64,000 nt of DNA from Limnohabitans sp. (lineage in GTDB: Bacteria > Pseudomonadota > Gammaproteobacteria > Burkholderiales > Burkholderiaceae_C): contig NZ_JAOASQ010000063.1 in assembly GCF_030158565.1 (NCBI RefSeq), positions 51,424-115,423 on the forward strand. The letters are read 5' to 3'. A program made the translations under genes and the position numbers. The stretch's first letter is position 1. The number at the start of each line of letters is the position of its first letter. A model generated the notes under the pieces. That model did not search any database. It was not told the origin of the DNA and worked only from the letters and a program-made list of their open reading frames with translations. Positions 40,746 through 50,409 of this stretch are shown in pieces.

Positions 40746-40785
40746 GCTGGTTTCCTTTGCGTGAAATGGAGCGTGGAATAAAAAA

Positions 40786-40797
40786 GAACGGTCGTTC
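40786..40797. promoter_or_regulatory. TetR-type operator palindrome ahead of the beta-oxidation genes
   Basis: GAACG-GT-CGTTC lies 10 bases downstream of the -10 element of the minus-strand promoter, where a bound repressor would block transcription. Form and place suit a TetR-family fatty-acid regulator; the protein is not encoded in the window. Confidence 0.5.
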
Positions 40798-40807
40798 GTT
40801 TTTAAAG

Positions 40808-40836
40808 ATTGTAGTGGCTGATTGGAGGAATGACAG
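40808..40836 (-). promoter_or_regulatory. Promoter of the fadB-like gene
   Basis: On the minus strand CTGTCA (40831-40836) and TACAAT (40808-40813) are 17 bases apart, about 65 bases upstream of the fadB-like start. Confidence 0.55.
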
Positions 40837-40863
40837 CCCGGACTGTCTCAACCGGGACGGCGC

Positions 40864-41559
40864 TCAAACTTCCAGCCACTCCTTGCGGATGTAGGTGTTC
40901 TGGCGAAGCTCGTCGGGTGTGCCCTCAAACACAATGCTGCCATGGCCCATGACCAAGGCGCGGTCCGAGATGTTCATCGCGATGGTGAGCTTTTGCTCGA
41001 TCAAGAGCACGGAAATGCCCCGGCTCTTGAGTTGCTGCAGGTATTGCCCCACCAGCTCAACGATCTTGGGGGCCAAGCCTTCGGTGGGCTCATCGATGAT
41101 GATCAGGTCCGGGTCGCCCATCAGGGTGCGGCAAAGCGTCAGCATTTGCTGCTCGCCGCCCGACAAGACCCCGGCCTCGGTGTGCTCGCGCTCCTTGAGG
41201 CGCGGGAACATGGCGTACATGTCGTCAAACGACCAGCGGCTGTTTTTGGCCCCCGATTTCTGACCCAGCTGCAGGTTCTGGCTGACGGTGAGCTTGGGGA
41301 AAATGTCGCGGTTTTCGGGCACATAGCCAATGCCCAGATGCGCCACTTCGTAGGCTTTCTTGCCCTGAATGGGCTGGCCCTGCCAGTCGATGCTGCCCTG
41401 GCAATCGACCAGGCCCATGATGGCCTTGGCCGTGGTCGAGCGGCCAGAGCCGTTGCGACCCAGCAAGGCCACAATTTCGCCTTGGCCCACCCCAAAGCTG
41501 ACGCCATGGAGCACATGGCTTTTGCCGTAATAGGCGTGAAGGTTGTCGACTTTGAGCAT
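40864..41559 (-). CDS. livF: Branched-chain amino acid-type ABC transporter ATP-binding protein LivF
   Basis: A 231-residue ATPase of the LivF group. The Walker B DLIIIDEPTEGLAP and the signature LSGGEQQ are normal. The Walker A motif reads GRNGSGRST (34-42), with Arg40 (codon CGC) where Lys is expected. The start at 41559 follows livG by one base; a longer reading to 41652 lies wholly inside livG. It energises uptake with LivG through LivH and LivM. Confidence 0.92.
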   Translation of the reverse strand: MLKVDNLHAYYGKSHVLHGVSFGVGQGEIVALLGRNGSGRSTTAKAIMGLVDCQGSIDWQGQPIQGKKAYEVAHLGIGYVPENRDIFPKLTVSQNLQLGQKSGAKNSRWSFDDMYAMFPRLKEREHTEAGVLSGGEQQMLTLCRTLMGDPDLIIIDEPTEGLAPKIVELVGQYLQQLKSRGISVLLIEQKLTIAMNISDRALVMGHGSIVFEGTPDELRQNTYIRKEWLEV

Positions 41560-41560
41560 C

Positions 41561-42337
41561 TCAGTGGCCTCCCGCCTGGCTGTCGGCCACACTGGAGCCC
41601 AGATAAGCCTCTTGTACTTTTGCGTTGGCACGCACAGCCTCGGGCGTGTCAAAGGCGATCACTTCGCCATAGACCACCACGGCGATTTTGTCGGCCAGGC
41701 CGAACACCACGCCCATGTCGTGCTCCACCGTCAGCAAGGTTTTGCCCACGGTGACTTCCTTGATGAGGCGGATGAAGCGCGAGGTCTCGCTCTTGCTCAT
41801 GCCCGCTGTGGGCTCGTCCAGCAAAATCACGTCGGAACCACCCGCAATCGTCACCCCAATCTCAAGGGCTCGCTGCTCGGCATAGGTCAGGTTCATCGCC
41901 AGCACATCGCGTTTCTTGTCGAGGTGGATCATGTCCATCAGCTGCTCAGCACGTGCGTTGGCATCTTTCAGGCCCGAGAGGAACTTGAAGAAGGTGTACT
42001 TGTAGCCCAGGCTCCAGAGCACCGCACAGCGCAGGTTTTCAAACACACTCAACTTGGGAAAGATGTTGGTGATCTGGAAGCTGCGTGACAAACCCATGCG
42101 GTTGATTTCGTAGGGCTTTTTGTGCTGGATGGCCTGGCCATTGAGCAAGATGTCACCACTGGTCGGGCCAAAGCGGCCGCTGATCAGGTTGAACAAAGTG
42201 GACTTGCCCGCGCCGTTGGGGCCAATCACGGCCACACGTTCACCGGACTGCACAGCCAGGTTCACACCACGGATGATTTCGGTCTTGCCGAAATTCTTGC
42301 GAACGTCTTTCAGTTCCAGTGCGTAGGTCGTACTCAT
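41561..42337 (-). CDS. livG: Branched-chain amino acid-type ABC transporter ATP-binding protein LivG
   Basis: A 258-residue ATPase of the LivG group. Walker A GPNGAGKST (39-47) is canonical; LTYAEQRALEIG is the LivG-type signature region and VILLDEPTAGMS the Walker B. Its start overlaps the livM stop by four bases (ATGA). Confidence 0.94.
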   Translation of the reverse strand: MSTTYALELKDVRKNFGKTEIIRGVNLAVQSGERVAVIGPNGAGKSTLFNLISGRFGPTSGDILLNGQAIQHKKPYEINRMGLSRSFQITNIFPKLSVFENLRCAVLWSLGYKYTFFKFLSGLKDANARAEQLMDMIHLDKKRDVLAMNLTYAEQRALEIGVTIAGGSDVILLDEPTAGMSKSETSRFIRLIKEVTVGKTLLTVEHDMGVVFGLADKIAVVVYGEVIAFDTPEAVRANAKVQEAYLGSSVADSQAGGH

Positions 42338-43626
42338 ACTGCAGTCTCCCGGCGCTTGATTTCTTTTTCGATCTCGGTTTGGATTTCACCCCATTCGAGC
42401 ATGTACTGTCGGCGAGTCAACTCAAACAAGCCCAGACCGGTCAGCATGACGAAGGCGCAGCCAAACCAACTGTCCAGTCCTTTGGCATTCAGACTGACGC
42501 CCATGAATTTGACGGTATCCCCGAGGGCCGAATTCAGCTGCAAGTGGTAGACCATTTCGATCATGGCACCAGCACCGGCCAACATGACCAATGCCGTCAA
42601 AGCCAGGCCAAGGTAGCTCGTCCATATCTGTTTGAGCTTGCCAAACTTGGCTACCCGCAAGTTCATCATGATCAGGCTGGCAATGCCGCCTGGGGCGTAC
42701 ATGACCATGAACAGGAACACCAAGCCCAGGTAAAGCAGCCAGGCTTTGGTCAGCTCCGACAGCAAAACAAAGGCGATGACCATCAGGATGGCACCGATGA
42801 TGGGGCCAAAGAAGAAGGTCGCGCCCCCCAGGAAAGTGAACAGTAAATAAGCGCCCGAGCGCCCTGCCCCCACCACTTCGGCCGTGACGATCTCGAAGTT
42901 GAGTGCCCCCAGACCGCCCGCGATACCGGCAAAGAAACCGGCGATGATGAAGGCGATGTAACGCACACGCTGGGTGTTGTAGCCGATGAACTCCACCCGC
43001 TCCGGGTTGTCACGCACCGCGTTCAGGATGCGGCCCAAAGGCGTTTGGGTGAAAGCGTACATGAGCGCCACACACACAAAGGTGTATGCCGCGATCAGGT
43101 AATACACCTGAATTTGCGGGCCGTAGTTGATGCCAAAGAAAGCTTGACCGGCCACGCGGTTGCCTGACACACCGGCCTCGCCTCCGAAGAACTCGGAGAA
43201 CATGAGCGACATGGCGAACACCAGTTCGGCCACACCCAGCGTGATCATGGCAAAGGGTGTGCCCGACTTTCGGGTGGTCACATAGCCCAGCAAGATGGCA
43301 AAGCCCATGCCGGCCACGCCGCCGATGATGGGCAAGAGGCTGACCGGAAGGTTCCACTGGCCAGCACTGACCGCGTTGAGTGCGTGGATGGCCATGTAGG
43401 AGCCCAAGCCCGTGTACACCGCATGACCAAAACTGAGCATGCCCCCCTGACCCAACAACAGGTTATAGGACAGGCAGGCAATGATGGCGATGCCCATTTG
43501 GGCCAGCATGGTGGTGGACAAGTTGCTGGTGAAGACCAGTGGCGCAGCGATCAAGACCAGCGCAAACAGGCTCCAGATGACCCAGCGGCCAACGTTGTAG
43601 GGTTTGAATTTGTAAACAGCAGACAT
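42334..43626 (-). CDS. livM: Branched-chain amino acid-type ABC transporter permease LivM
   Basis: A 430-residue inner-membrane permease with about ten hydrophobic segments and the family motif GQGGMLSFGHAVYTGLGSY plus GRILNAVRDNPERVEFIGYN. It is about 100 residues longer than many LivM proteins because of an extra C-terminal membrane-plus-soluble part (after about residue 330) ending in EIQTEIEKEIKRRETAV. Three bases separate it from livH. Confidence 0.93.
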   Translation of the reverse strand: MSAVYKFKPYNVGRWVIWSLFALVLIAAPLVFTSNLSTTMLAQMGIAIIACLSYNLLLGQGGMLSFGHAVYTGLGSYMAIHALNAVSAGQWNLPVSLLPIIGGVAGMGFAILLGYVTTRKSGTPFAMITLGVAELVFAMSLMFSEFFGGEAGVSGNRVAGQAFFGINYGPQIQVYYLIAAYTFVCVALMYAFTQTPLGRILNAVRDNPERVEFIGYNTQRVRYIAFIIAGFFAGIAGGLGALNFEIVTAEVVGAGRSGAYLLFTFLGGATFFFGPIIGAILMVIAFVLLSELTKAWLLYLGLVFLFMVMYAPGGIASLIMMNLRVAKFGKLKQIWTSYLGLALTALVMLAGAGAMIEMVYHLQLNSALGDTVKFMGVSLNAKGLDSWFGCAFVMLTGLGLFELTRRQYMLEWGEIQTEIEKEIKRRETAV

Positions 43627-43629
43627 GGC

Positions 43630-44664
43630 TTAACCCTCGCGTGTACCCAAAAGACCCTTGGGCCGGAAGATCAGGATCAGCACCAGGAACAGGTACGGCA
43701 AGATCGGCGCGACTTGCGACACCGTGAGTTTGGCAAAGGTGTTGTCCTGCATCGCTGCCGAAACCGCCCAGCCCATGTCCTTGGCCAAAGCCAGGAAGGA
43801 GTAATCGATGGCCACAGCAAAGGTCTGGATCACACCAATCAAGACCGACGCCAAAAACGCACCAGACAAAGAACCCATACCACCAACGACGACGACGACA
43901 AAGATCACAGAGCCCACGGTAGCAGCCATGGCGGGTTCAGTGACAAAGGTGCTGCCACCGATGACGCCAGCCAGACCAGCCAGGCCCGTGCCCGCGCCAA
44001 ACACCAGCATGAAGACACGCGGCACGTTGTGCCCGAGCGCCTCGGCCATTTCAGGGTGGGTCAATGCCGCTTGAATCACCAGGCCAATGCGGGTGCGTGT
44101 GAGCAAAAGCCACAAGGACACCAGCATCAACAAAGCCACCAACATCATGAAGGCACGCGTGGCTGGAAATGGAGAACAGACGACACGAACAGCCGCGTCA
44201 GTGGCGTTGCACAAATCTGCGGGTGCTGCGCCCCAGACCAGACTCAAGCCATTGATGGAATGGGTGATCAAGGTGAATGCCGAGCTGCGCAAAATTTCAG
44301 GGGGCGTGAATTCGACCGCCGTGCGCCCCCACACCAGCTGAATCAACTCGAGCACCACATAAGACAAACCAAAGGTGACCAGCAGTTCTGGCACGTGGCC
44401 AAAGGGGTGCACCTTGCGAAGGGTCACGCGTTCGAACAATGCGCCGCATGCCCCCACAAAAAGCGGTGCCAACACGAGTGCTGGCCAAAATCCGATCCAC
44501 CCGGACAGGGTGTATCCGAAATAGGCGCCGATCATGTAAAAACTGGCGTGCGCAAAATTGAGCACACCCATCATGCTGAAAATCAAGGTCAGCCCAGAGC
44601 TGAGCATGAAGAGCAACAACCCGTAACTGAGGCCGTTGAGCATGGAGATGATGAAAAACTCCAT
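43630..44664 (-). CDS. livH: Branched-chain amino acid-type ABC transporter permease LivH
   Basis: A 344-residue permease of the LivH type: MLNGLSYGLLLFMLSSGLTLIFSMMGVLNFAHASFYMIGAYFGY is the conserved N-terminal part, and GTGLAGLAGVIGG with VVVVGGMGSLSGAFLASVLIG the central one. A periplasmic insert at about residues 125-160 with two cysteines is unusual for LivH. It lies 144 bases downstream of the binding-protein gene, beyond a terminator. Confidence 0.93.
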   Translation of the reverse strand: MEFFIISMLNGLSYGLLLFMLSSGLTLIFSMMGVLNFAHASFYMIGAYFGYTLSGWIGFWPALVLAPLFVGACGALFERVTLRKVHPFGHVPELLVTFGLSYVVLELIQLVWGRTAVEFTPPEILRSSAFTLITHSINGLSLVWGAAPADLCNATDAAVRVVCSPFPATRAFMMLVALLMLVSLWLLLTRTRIGLVIQAALTHPEMAEALGHNVPRVFMLVFGAGTGLAGLAGVIGGSTFVTEPAMAATVGSVIFVVVVVGGMGSLSGAFLASVLIGVIQTFAVAIDYSFLALAKDMGWAVSAAMQDNTFAKLTVSQVAPILPYLFLVLILIFRPKGLLGTREG

Positions 44665-44755
44665 AGGTACTGCTACTTTCCAGGCTGCGAGAGCCTAACT
44701 TCGTTACCGAAAGTGGGTCATGTCAACCCGAGTGATGCGGGTGCGCGAACACCCA

Positions 44756-44791
44756 AGAAAAAGGCCCGACAACGGATGAGGTCATCGGGCC
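44756..44791 (-). terminator. Terminator after the binding-protein gene
   Basis: On the minus strand GGCCCGA...TCGGGCC, extended by wobble pairs to about 11 pairs, is followed by TTTTTCTT. It would end most transcripts of the binding-protein gene before livH, a common way to make the binding protein in excess. Confidence 0.75.
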
Positions 44792-44808
44792 CGCGAGCCA
44801 AACCCCGA

Positions 44809-46041
44809 TCAGCCGGGACGCTTCATCTGGCAGCTGGTCGGTGTGCTGGACACGTAGGATGGGAACTCCTTGACTGGGGCCAAGGTCATGCCGGTGTTTT
44901 CAGGGCTGTAAGGGTACTTCTTGTCCGCCTTTTGCCACACCGTCATGTACAGCGGCTGCTGCAACTGGTGGTCGGTCTTGCGCATTTCGACTTCACCGTT
45001 GTAGTTCTTGTACTTCAGGCCTTCCAGAGCCGCCGCCACTTTGGCCGGATCAGTGGATTTGGCTTTGGCCATGGCCTCACCCAAAGCGTTGTAGATCGAG
45101 ATGACCGAGCCGGTGTAGAAGTCATCGTTGAACTTGGTCTTGAACTCGGCCATCCATTTGCCGATGTCGCCACCCATGTTGTAGTGGTTGTAGGCGATCT
45201 GGTAGACGCGGCCTGCACCACCTTGACCCAGCGCTGTGGGCGTGCCGGTCACGCCGGTGTAGTAGGTGTAGAACTTGCCGTTGTAGCCCGCCTCGTTGGC
45301 GGCCTTGACCAGCAGTGCCAAGTCGGAGCCCCAGTTGCCGGTGATCACGGTGTCAGCGCCCGAAGCCTTGATCTTGGCGATGTAGGGCGAGAAGTCACGC
45401 ACCTGGGCCAATGGATGCAGGTCTTCGCCCACGATCTGGATGTCAGGACGCTTGCGGGCCAGGTTTTCCTTGGCAAACTTGGCGACCTGGTGACCGTGTG
45501 AATAGTTCTGATTGAACAGGTAGACCTTCTTGATGTCTTTTTGATCGGCCATGAAGGTGGTCATGGCTTCGATCTTCATCGAGGTGTCGGCATCAAAGCG
45601 GAAGTGCCAGTAGCTGCACTTGCTGTTGGTGAAGTCAGGATCCACGGCCGAGTGGTTCAGGAAAATGATTTCCTTGCCGGGGTTGCGCTCGTTGTGTTTG
45701 TTCACCGCCTCGATCAGAGCACCGGCCACCGAAGAGCCGTTGCCTTGGGTGATGTAACGCACACCTTGGTCCATGGCGGCTTTGAGCGCGTTCAGGCTTT
45801 CAGCGGGGCTCAATTTGTTGTCGATACCGATGACTTCGAACTTGACGCCCGCTGGATTGGTTTTGCTGAATTTCTCGGCAAAGAACTGAAAGCTCTTGAG
45901 CTGGTTGCTGCCGACCGGGGCCATCAGGCCAGACAAGGGGTCAATCCAGGCGATTTTGACGGTCTCGCCTTTTTGGGCAAACGCGCCAAAGGCACAGGTG
46001 GTCAATGCGGCTGCAGCGATCAAGCGGGTGGTGAATTTCAT
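44809..46041 (-). CDS. Liv-type ABC transporter periplasmic substrate-binding protein
   Basis: A 410-residue exported binding protein (signal peptide cut at AFA-Q, residue 22) of the type I periplasmic fold used by Liv/Urt/aromatic-acid systems: VKIAWIDPLSGLMAPVG at the N terminus and DTVITGNWGSDLALLVKAANEAG later. It would deliver substrate to LivHMGF. The ligand may not be an amino acid; the acyl-CoA ligase next to it suggests a carboxylic acid. AGGAG precedes the ATG. Confidence 0.9.
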   Translation of the reverse strand: MKFTTRLIAAAALTTCAFGAFAQKGETVKIAWIDPLSGLMAPVGSNQLKSFQFFAEKFSKTNPAGVKFEVIGIDNKLSPAESLNALKAAMDQGVRYITQGNGSSVAGALIEAVNKHNERNPGKEIIFLNHSAVDPDFTNSKCSYWHFRFDADTSMKIEAMTTFMADQKDIKKVYLFNQNYSHGHQVAKFAKENLARKRPDIQIVGEDLHPLAQVRDFSPYIAKIKASGADTVITGNWGSDLALLVKAANEAGYNGKFYTYYTGVTGTPTALGQGGAGRVYQIAYNHYNMGGDIGKWMAEFKTKFNDDFYTGSVISIYNALGEAMAKAKSTDPAKVAAALEGLKYKNYNGEVEMRKTDHQLQQPLYMTVWQKADKKYPYSPENTGMTLAPVKEFPSYVSSTPTSCQMKRPG

Positions 46042-46055
46042 TCAAAGTCTCCTGC

Positions 46056-46100
46056 GTTTGTGAATCAGACGATGTCAGCGTAACCGCTGATTTCACAAAC
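46056..46100. promoter_or_regulatory. Long inverted repeat upstream of the binding-protein gene
   Basis: GTTTGTGAATCAG (46056-46068) is mirrored by CTGATTTCACAAAC (46087-46100), with one extra T, about 18 bases apart. The centre contains CAGCG-TAAC-CGCTG. It may be a two-site operator or a structured leader of the minus-strand gene starting at 46041. Confidence 0.5.
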
Positions 46101-46127
46101 ACGCTCGGGGTTTGCACCTAAGCCGTA

Positions 46128-46159
46128 TCACCCGTGCGACTTCAGTGCCGCACGGGTGA
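46128..46159. terminator. Hairpin downstream of the acyl-CoA ligase gene
   Basis: A perfect 11-pair stem (46128-46138 with 46149-46159) and ten-base loop lie 12 bases past the ligase stop. There is no T-run on the minus strand, so it is either a weak terminator or an mRNA 3'-end stabiliser. Confidence 0.45.
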
Positions 46160-46170
46160 CTTGATGCTCA

Positions 46171-47799
46171 TCAAAGGCCAGGCAAGACGTAGTCTGTCAG
46201 TTGTTCGCGCAGGCGGGTTTTGAGCATCTTGCCGGTAGCACCCAGCGGGATGGCATCGACAAACACGACGTCATCGGGGATCTGCCACTTCGCGGTTTTG
46301 CCGTCGTAAAACTGAATCAATTCATCGCGAGTGACTTCAGCGCCTGGTTTCTTGACCACGCACACGATGGGGCGCTCATCCCACTTGGGGTGGCGAATGC
46401 CAATGCAAGCAGCCATGGCCACGGCGGGGTGTGCCATGGCGATGTTTTCCACATCGATCGAGCTGATCCACTCGCCGCCAGACTTGATCACGTCCTTGCT
46501 GCGGTCAGTGATCTGCATGAAGCCATCGGCATCGATGGTGGCCACATCACCTGTAGGGAACCAGCCGTCCACCAAAGGGCTGGCGCCTTCTTGTTTGAAA
46601 TACGAGGCGATGACCCACGGCCCTTGCACCAGCAAGTCCCCTGCGGCTTTGCCATCATGTGGCAGCTCTTTGCCCTGCTCGTCCACGATCTTCATCTCGA
46701 TGCCAAAGATGCAACGGCCCTGCTTCATACGCAGCTTCATTTGCTCGGCTTCGGGCAAATTCTGGTGCTTGTTTTTGAGTGTGCACAGGGTACCCAAGGG
46801 GCTGAGCTCGGTCATGCCCCAGGCGTGCAGCACATCCACGCCGTAGTCTTCGCGGAAGGCGGTGATCATGGCCGGCGGGCAAGCCGAGCCGCCAATGACG
46901 GTGCGGTTGAGCTTGGAGAACTTCAAACCAGCAGGCTTCATGTGACCCAGCAGCATTTGCCAGACGGTGGGCACACCGGCTGCAAAGGTCACGCCTTCGG
47001 CTTCGATCAATTCGTACACCGATTTGCCGTCCAAGGCGGGTCCTGGGAAGACCAACTTGGCACCCACCATGGCCGCGCTGTAAGGGATGCCCCATGCATT
47101 GACGTGGAACATGGGCACAACGGGCAAGATCGAGTCACGTGCGGACATGCACATCACATCAGGCAAAGCCGCGGCGTAGGCATGCAAGATGGTCGATCGG
47201 TGGCTGTACAGCGCGCCCTTGGGGTTGCCCGTGGTGCCGCTGGTGTAACACAGGGTGCAAGCGGTGTTTTCATCCAATTCGGGCCAGGTGTAGCGGTCGG
47301 ACTGCTGGCCGATCCAGGCTTCGTAGCTGACCAAACCGGGGATGCCCGTGTCAGCCGGCAGCTTGTCGGCATCGCACAGCGCCACGTATTGGCGGATCGT
47401 GGGGCACTTGGCATGCACCGCTTGCACCAAGGGCAAAAAGCTCATGTCAAAGCACAGCACCTGGTCTTCGGCGTGGTTGGCGATCCAGGCGATCTGGTCG
47501 GGGTGGAGACGCGGGTTGATGGTGTGGAGAACGCGACCCGAGCCGCTCACGCCAAAGTACAGCTCCAGGTGTCGATAACCGTTCCAAGCCAGCGTGGCCA
47601 CGCGGCTGCCTTTTTCAATCTGCATGCCGTCCAGTGTGTTGGCGACCTGGCGCGAGCGCTTGGCGGCGGCGGACCAGTTGTAGCGGTGGATGTCGCCTTC
47701 AACGCGGCGCGAGACGATCTCGCCATCGCCATGGTGACGCTCGGCAAATTCGATCAAGGAAGAAATCAGCAAAGATTGCTGTTGCATCAGTCCCAGCAT
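46171..47799 (-). CDS. Acyl-CoA synthetase (AMP-forming)
   Basis: A 542-residue adenylate-forming acyl-CoA ligase, activating a carboxylic acid with ATP and CoA. The P-loop [16 protein letters not shown] (185-200), the [12 protein letters not shown] motif and the C-terminal Lys region ([13 protein letters not shown]) are intact. The N-terminal [31 protein letters not shown] resembles DmdB/AlkK-type ligases for medium-chain or methylthiopropionate substrates. It probably feeds the beta-oxidation genes downstream. Confidence 0.92.
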   Translation of the reverse strand: MLGLMQQQSLLISSLIEFAERHHGDGEIVSRRVEGDIHRYNWSAAAKRSRQVANTLDGMQIEKGSRVATLAWNGYRHLELYFGVSGSGRVLHTINPRLHPDQIAWIANHAEDQVLCFDMSFLPLVQAVHAKCPTIRQYVALCDADKLPADTGIPGLVSYEAWIGQQSDRYTWPELDENTACTLCYTSGTTGNPKGALYSHRSTILHAYAAALPDVMCMSARDSILPVVPMFHVNAWGIPYSAAMVGAKLVFPGPALDGKSVYELIEAEGVTFAAGVPTVWQMLLGHMKPAGLKFSKLNRTVIGGSACPPAMITAFREDYGVDVLHAWGMTELSPLGTLCTLKNKHQNLPEAEQMKLRMKQGRCIFGIEMKIVDEQGKELPHDGKAAGDLLVQGPWVIASYFKQEGASPLVDGWFPTGDVATIDADGFMQITDRSKDVIKSGGEWISSIDVENIAMAHPAVAMAACIGIRHPKWDERPIVCVVKKPGAEVTRDELIQFYDGKTAKWQIPDDVVFVDAIPLGATGKMLKTRLREQLTDYVLPGL

Positions 47800-47915
47800 G
47801 GGGGTCTCCTGTTGGTGGTGGATTGGATGCTTTCATTTTGCACCCGCCTTGCGCGCCGGCTCGAACGAAGACCCGTCAAACCATGTGTCCTTGTCAAGGG
47901 CGTGACAATCGAGCC

Positions 47916-49448
47916 ATGTTTTCAGCCTCCGCGCCTTCTTCTGCCCCATCGCCCAGCTGGGATTGGACACACCGCCTGACCCAATTGGGCCCGCGTTTTT
48001 TCACCCGGCTGCAGCCCACGCCTTTGGCCGCGCCGGTCTGGGCCATGCGCAACCGCGCCTTGCTGGACGAGCTGGGCTGGTCATCGGCCTTGCTGGACGA
48101 CGCGCACCTGAGCGCCTTTGCCGGCAACAGCGTGCTGCCCGGCTCGGACCCCATGGCCACGGTGTACAGCGGTCACCAATTCGGCCAATGGGCAGGCCAG
48201 CTGGGCGACGGCCGCGCCATTTGGCTGGGCGAAGCGCCGTCTCGGCTGGGTCCGCAAGAAATCCAGCTCAAGGGCGCGGGCAGAACCCCCTACTCTCGTG
48301 GTGGCGATGGCCGTGCGGTGTTGCGATCGAGCATCCGTGAATACCTGTGCAGCGAAGCCATGCACGGTCTGGGCATTGCCACCACCCGGGCCCTGTGCCT
48401 GGTGGCCTCGCCCGAGCCGGTCCGGCGCGAAACCCTTGAGACCGCCGCCCTTGTGACCCGCTTGGCGCCCAGCTTTTTGCGCTTTGGGCATTTTGAGCAC
48501 TTTGCTGCACAAGGCGATGTGGACAGCCTGCGGACGTTGGCAGACCACGCGATCGCTCACCACCTGCCCGAATGCCATGCGCGTGCAGAACACCTGAACG
48601 GCAATGTCTATGCGGCTTTGCTGCAAGTGGTGCAGGAGCGCACGGCGCATTTGCTGGCGCAGTGGCAAGCGGTGGGCTTTTGCCACGGCGTGATGAACAC
48701 CGACAACATGAGCCTGCTGGGCCTGACCATCGACTACGGCCCCTTCCAGTTCATGGACGGTTTTGACCCCGGCCACATCTGCAACCACACCGACACCCAG
48801 GGCCGCTACGCCTACAGCCGCCAGCCCAACATCGCTTACTGGAACCTCTTTTGCCTGGCGCAAGCCCTGCTGCCATTGATCGAAGACCAGGACCTGACTT
48901 TGCAAGTGCTGGAGGGCTACAAAAGCGGGTTCCCTCGCGCACTGGGCGATGCCATGCGGGCCAAGCTGGGGCTGACGGGCGAGTTGGCCACCGAAGACCT
49001 GCGCGAAGCCGACTGGCAACTGGTCGAGGACTTGCTGCAAGTGCTGGCCTCAGAGCGGGTGGACTACACCCTGTTTTGGCGACGCCTGAGCCATGCGGTG
49101 GTCAACGGATGGGGTCAGCATAAGCCACAAGCCCCTGCCACCGACGTCCAAGACCTGTTCATCGACCGCCATCGCTGGCAAGCTTGGCTCAGCCGTTATC
49201 AAGTGCGCCTGGGCCAGGCTGACTTGGGCCGGATCGGACAAACCATGTTGCGCACCAACCCCAAGTTTGTTTTGCGCAACCACCTGGCAGAGCTTGCGAT
49301 CCGCCAAGCGCAGACGGGTGACTACTCGGAAATCGAGACCCTTCACAACTTGCTAAAGTCCCCCTTCGACGAGCATCCGGGCTTTGAAGCCTATGCCGAC
49401 TTGCCGCCCGACTGGGCCAGCCAACTGGAAATCAGCTGTTCATCATGA
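47916..49448 (+). CDS. selO: SelO-family protein adenylyltransferase (YdiU)
   Basis: A 510-residue pseudokinase that transfers AMP to Ser/Thr/Tyr of target proteins (AMPylation), linked to oxidative-stress response. [21 protein letters not shown], the [27 protein letters not shown] nucleotide site and [20 protein letters not shown] are the family hallmarks. It has no C-terminal selenocysteine motif: it ends in CSS. The start is the ATG at 47916; one at 47883 is also in frame. msrB overlaps its stop. Confidence 0.93.
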   Translation: MFSASAPSSAPSPSWDWTHRLTQLGPRFFTRLQPTPLAAPVWAMRNRALLDELGWSSALLDDAHLSAFAGNSVLPGSDPMATVYSGHQFGQWAGQLGDGRAIWLGEAPSRLGPQEIQLKGAGRTPYSRGGDGRAVLRSSIREYLCSEAMHGLGIATTRALCLVASPEPVRRETLETAALVTRLAPSFLRFGHFEHFAAQGDVDSLRTLADHAIAHHLPECHARAEHLNGNVYAALLQVVQERTAHLLAQWQAVGFCHGVMNTDNMSLLGLTIDYGPFQFMDGFDPGHICNHTDTQGRYAYSRQPNIAYWNLFCLAQALLPLIEDQDLTLQVLEGYKSGFPRALGDAMRAKLGLTGELATEDLREADWQLVEDLLQVLASERVDYTLFWRRLSHAVVNGWGQHKPQAPATDVQDLFIDRHRWQAWLSRYQVRLGQADLGRIGQTMLRTNPKFVLRNHLAELAIRQAQTGDYSEIETLHNLLKSPFDEHPGFEAYADLPPDWASQLEISCSS

Positions 49449-49849
49449 GCCTCATCAAAACCGAACAAGAATGGCGCGACATTTTGCAAGCCAAAGGCGC
49501 CGAGCCTGTGGCCTACGCCGTGACCCGCCAAGCCGCCACCGAGCGCCCCTACACCGGCAAATACGAAGCCCACTGGGAGCCCGGCACCTACCGCTGCGTC
49601 TGCTGCGATGCCGAGCTGTTCAAGTCGGACACCAAATTTGACGCCGGTTGTGGCTGGCCGAGCTTTTCGCAGGCCATCACCGACACGGCCATTCAGGAGC
49701 ATGTGGACCGCAGCCACGGCATGACACGGGTTGAAACCGTGTGCGCCCAATGCGGCGCGCACCTCGGTCATGTGTTCGAAGACGGCCCAGCCCCCACCGG
49801 CCTGCGCTACTGCATGAACTCAGCTTCGTTAGACTTCGAGCCTCTGTGA
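49445..49849 (+). CDS. msrB: Peptide-methionine (R)-S-oxide reductase
   Basis: MsrB, 134 residues, reducing methionine-R-sulfoxide in proteins. Zinc ligands Cys51/Cys54 (CVCC) and Cys100/Cys103 (CAQC), and catalytic Cys123 in RYCMNS are present. The four-base overlap with selO links two redox-stress functions in one transcript. Confidence 0.95.
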   Translation: MSLIKTEQEWRDILQAKGAEPVAYAVTRQAATERPYTGKYEAHWEPGTYRCVCCDAELFKSDTKFDAGCGWPSFSQAITDTAIQEHVDRSHGMTRVETVCAQCGAHLGHVFEDGPAPTGLRYCMNSASLDFEPL

Positions 49850-49873
49850 CGAACCCGGCCAACGATTGATTTC

Positions 49874-50404
49874 ATGAAATTCCTGATCGACTTTTTCCCC
49901 ATTGCATTGTTTTTTGGGGCCTACAAAATGGCCGACATCTACACCGCCACAGCGGTGTTGATGGCCGCCACCGTGGTGCAAACCGCCCTGGTTTACAAGT
50001 TGGACGGCAAGCTGCAAACCATGCACAAGATCACGCTGGTGTTGGTGCTGGGCTTTGGCGCCTTGACACTGGGCCTGCACGATGAGCGCTTCATCAAATG
50101 GAAGCCCACCTTGCTTTACACCGGCTTGGCCGTGGCTTTGGCCATCGCGCATTGGGCGATGAAGAAGAACTTCCTGCAAATGATGCTGGGCCAACAACTG
50201 CAACTGCCTGGCCGCGTTTGGCACCGACTGAACATCGCCTGGATGCTGTATTGCCTGTTCATGGCCGCCATCAATGCCTATGTCGCCACCTATTTTTCGA
50301 CCGAAGACTGGGTCAACTTCAAGGTCTGGGGTTACGTGTTCCCCTTGGTGTTCATCGTGGCGCAAGGCATTTACGTGGCCCGTCACCTGCCCAAGGACCA
50401 ATAA
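49874..50404 (+). CDS. yciB: Inner membrane-spanning protein YciB (septation protein A)
   Basis: A 176-residue polytopic membrane protein (YciB/IspZ family) with about five helices. The start [30 protein letters not shown] and [19 protein letters not shown] are highly characteristic. Family members affect cell-envelope integrity and septation. It lies 24 bases after msrB and 5 bases before bolA. Confidence 0.95.
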   Translation: MKFLIDFFPIALFFGAYKMADIYTATAVLMAATVVQTALVYKLDGKLQTMHKITLVLVLGFGALTLGLHDERFIKWKPTLLYTGLAVALAIAHWAMKKNFLQMMLGQQLQLPGRVWHRLNIAWMLYCLFMAAINAYVATYFSTEDWVNFKVWGYVFPLVFIVAQGIYVARHLPKDQ

Positions 50405-50409
50405 AACCC

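Noticed and set aside
43384..45501. A 705-residue plus-strand open frame crossing livM, livH and the binding-protein gene
   Set aside because: It runs antisense across three well-supported genes and an intrinsic terminator, has a charged low-complexity translation and no ribosome site.
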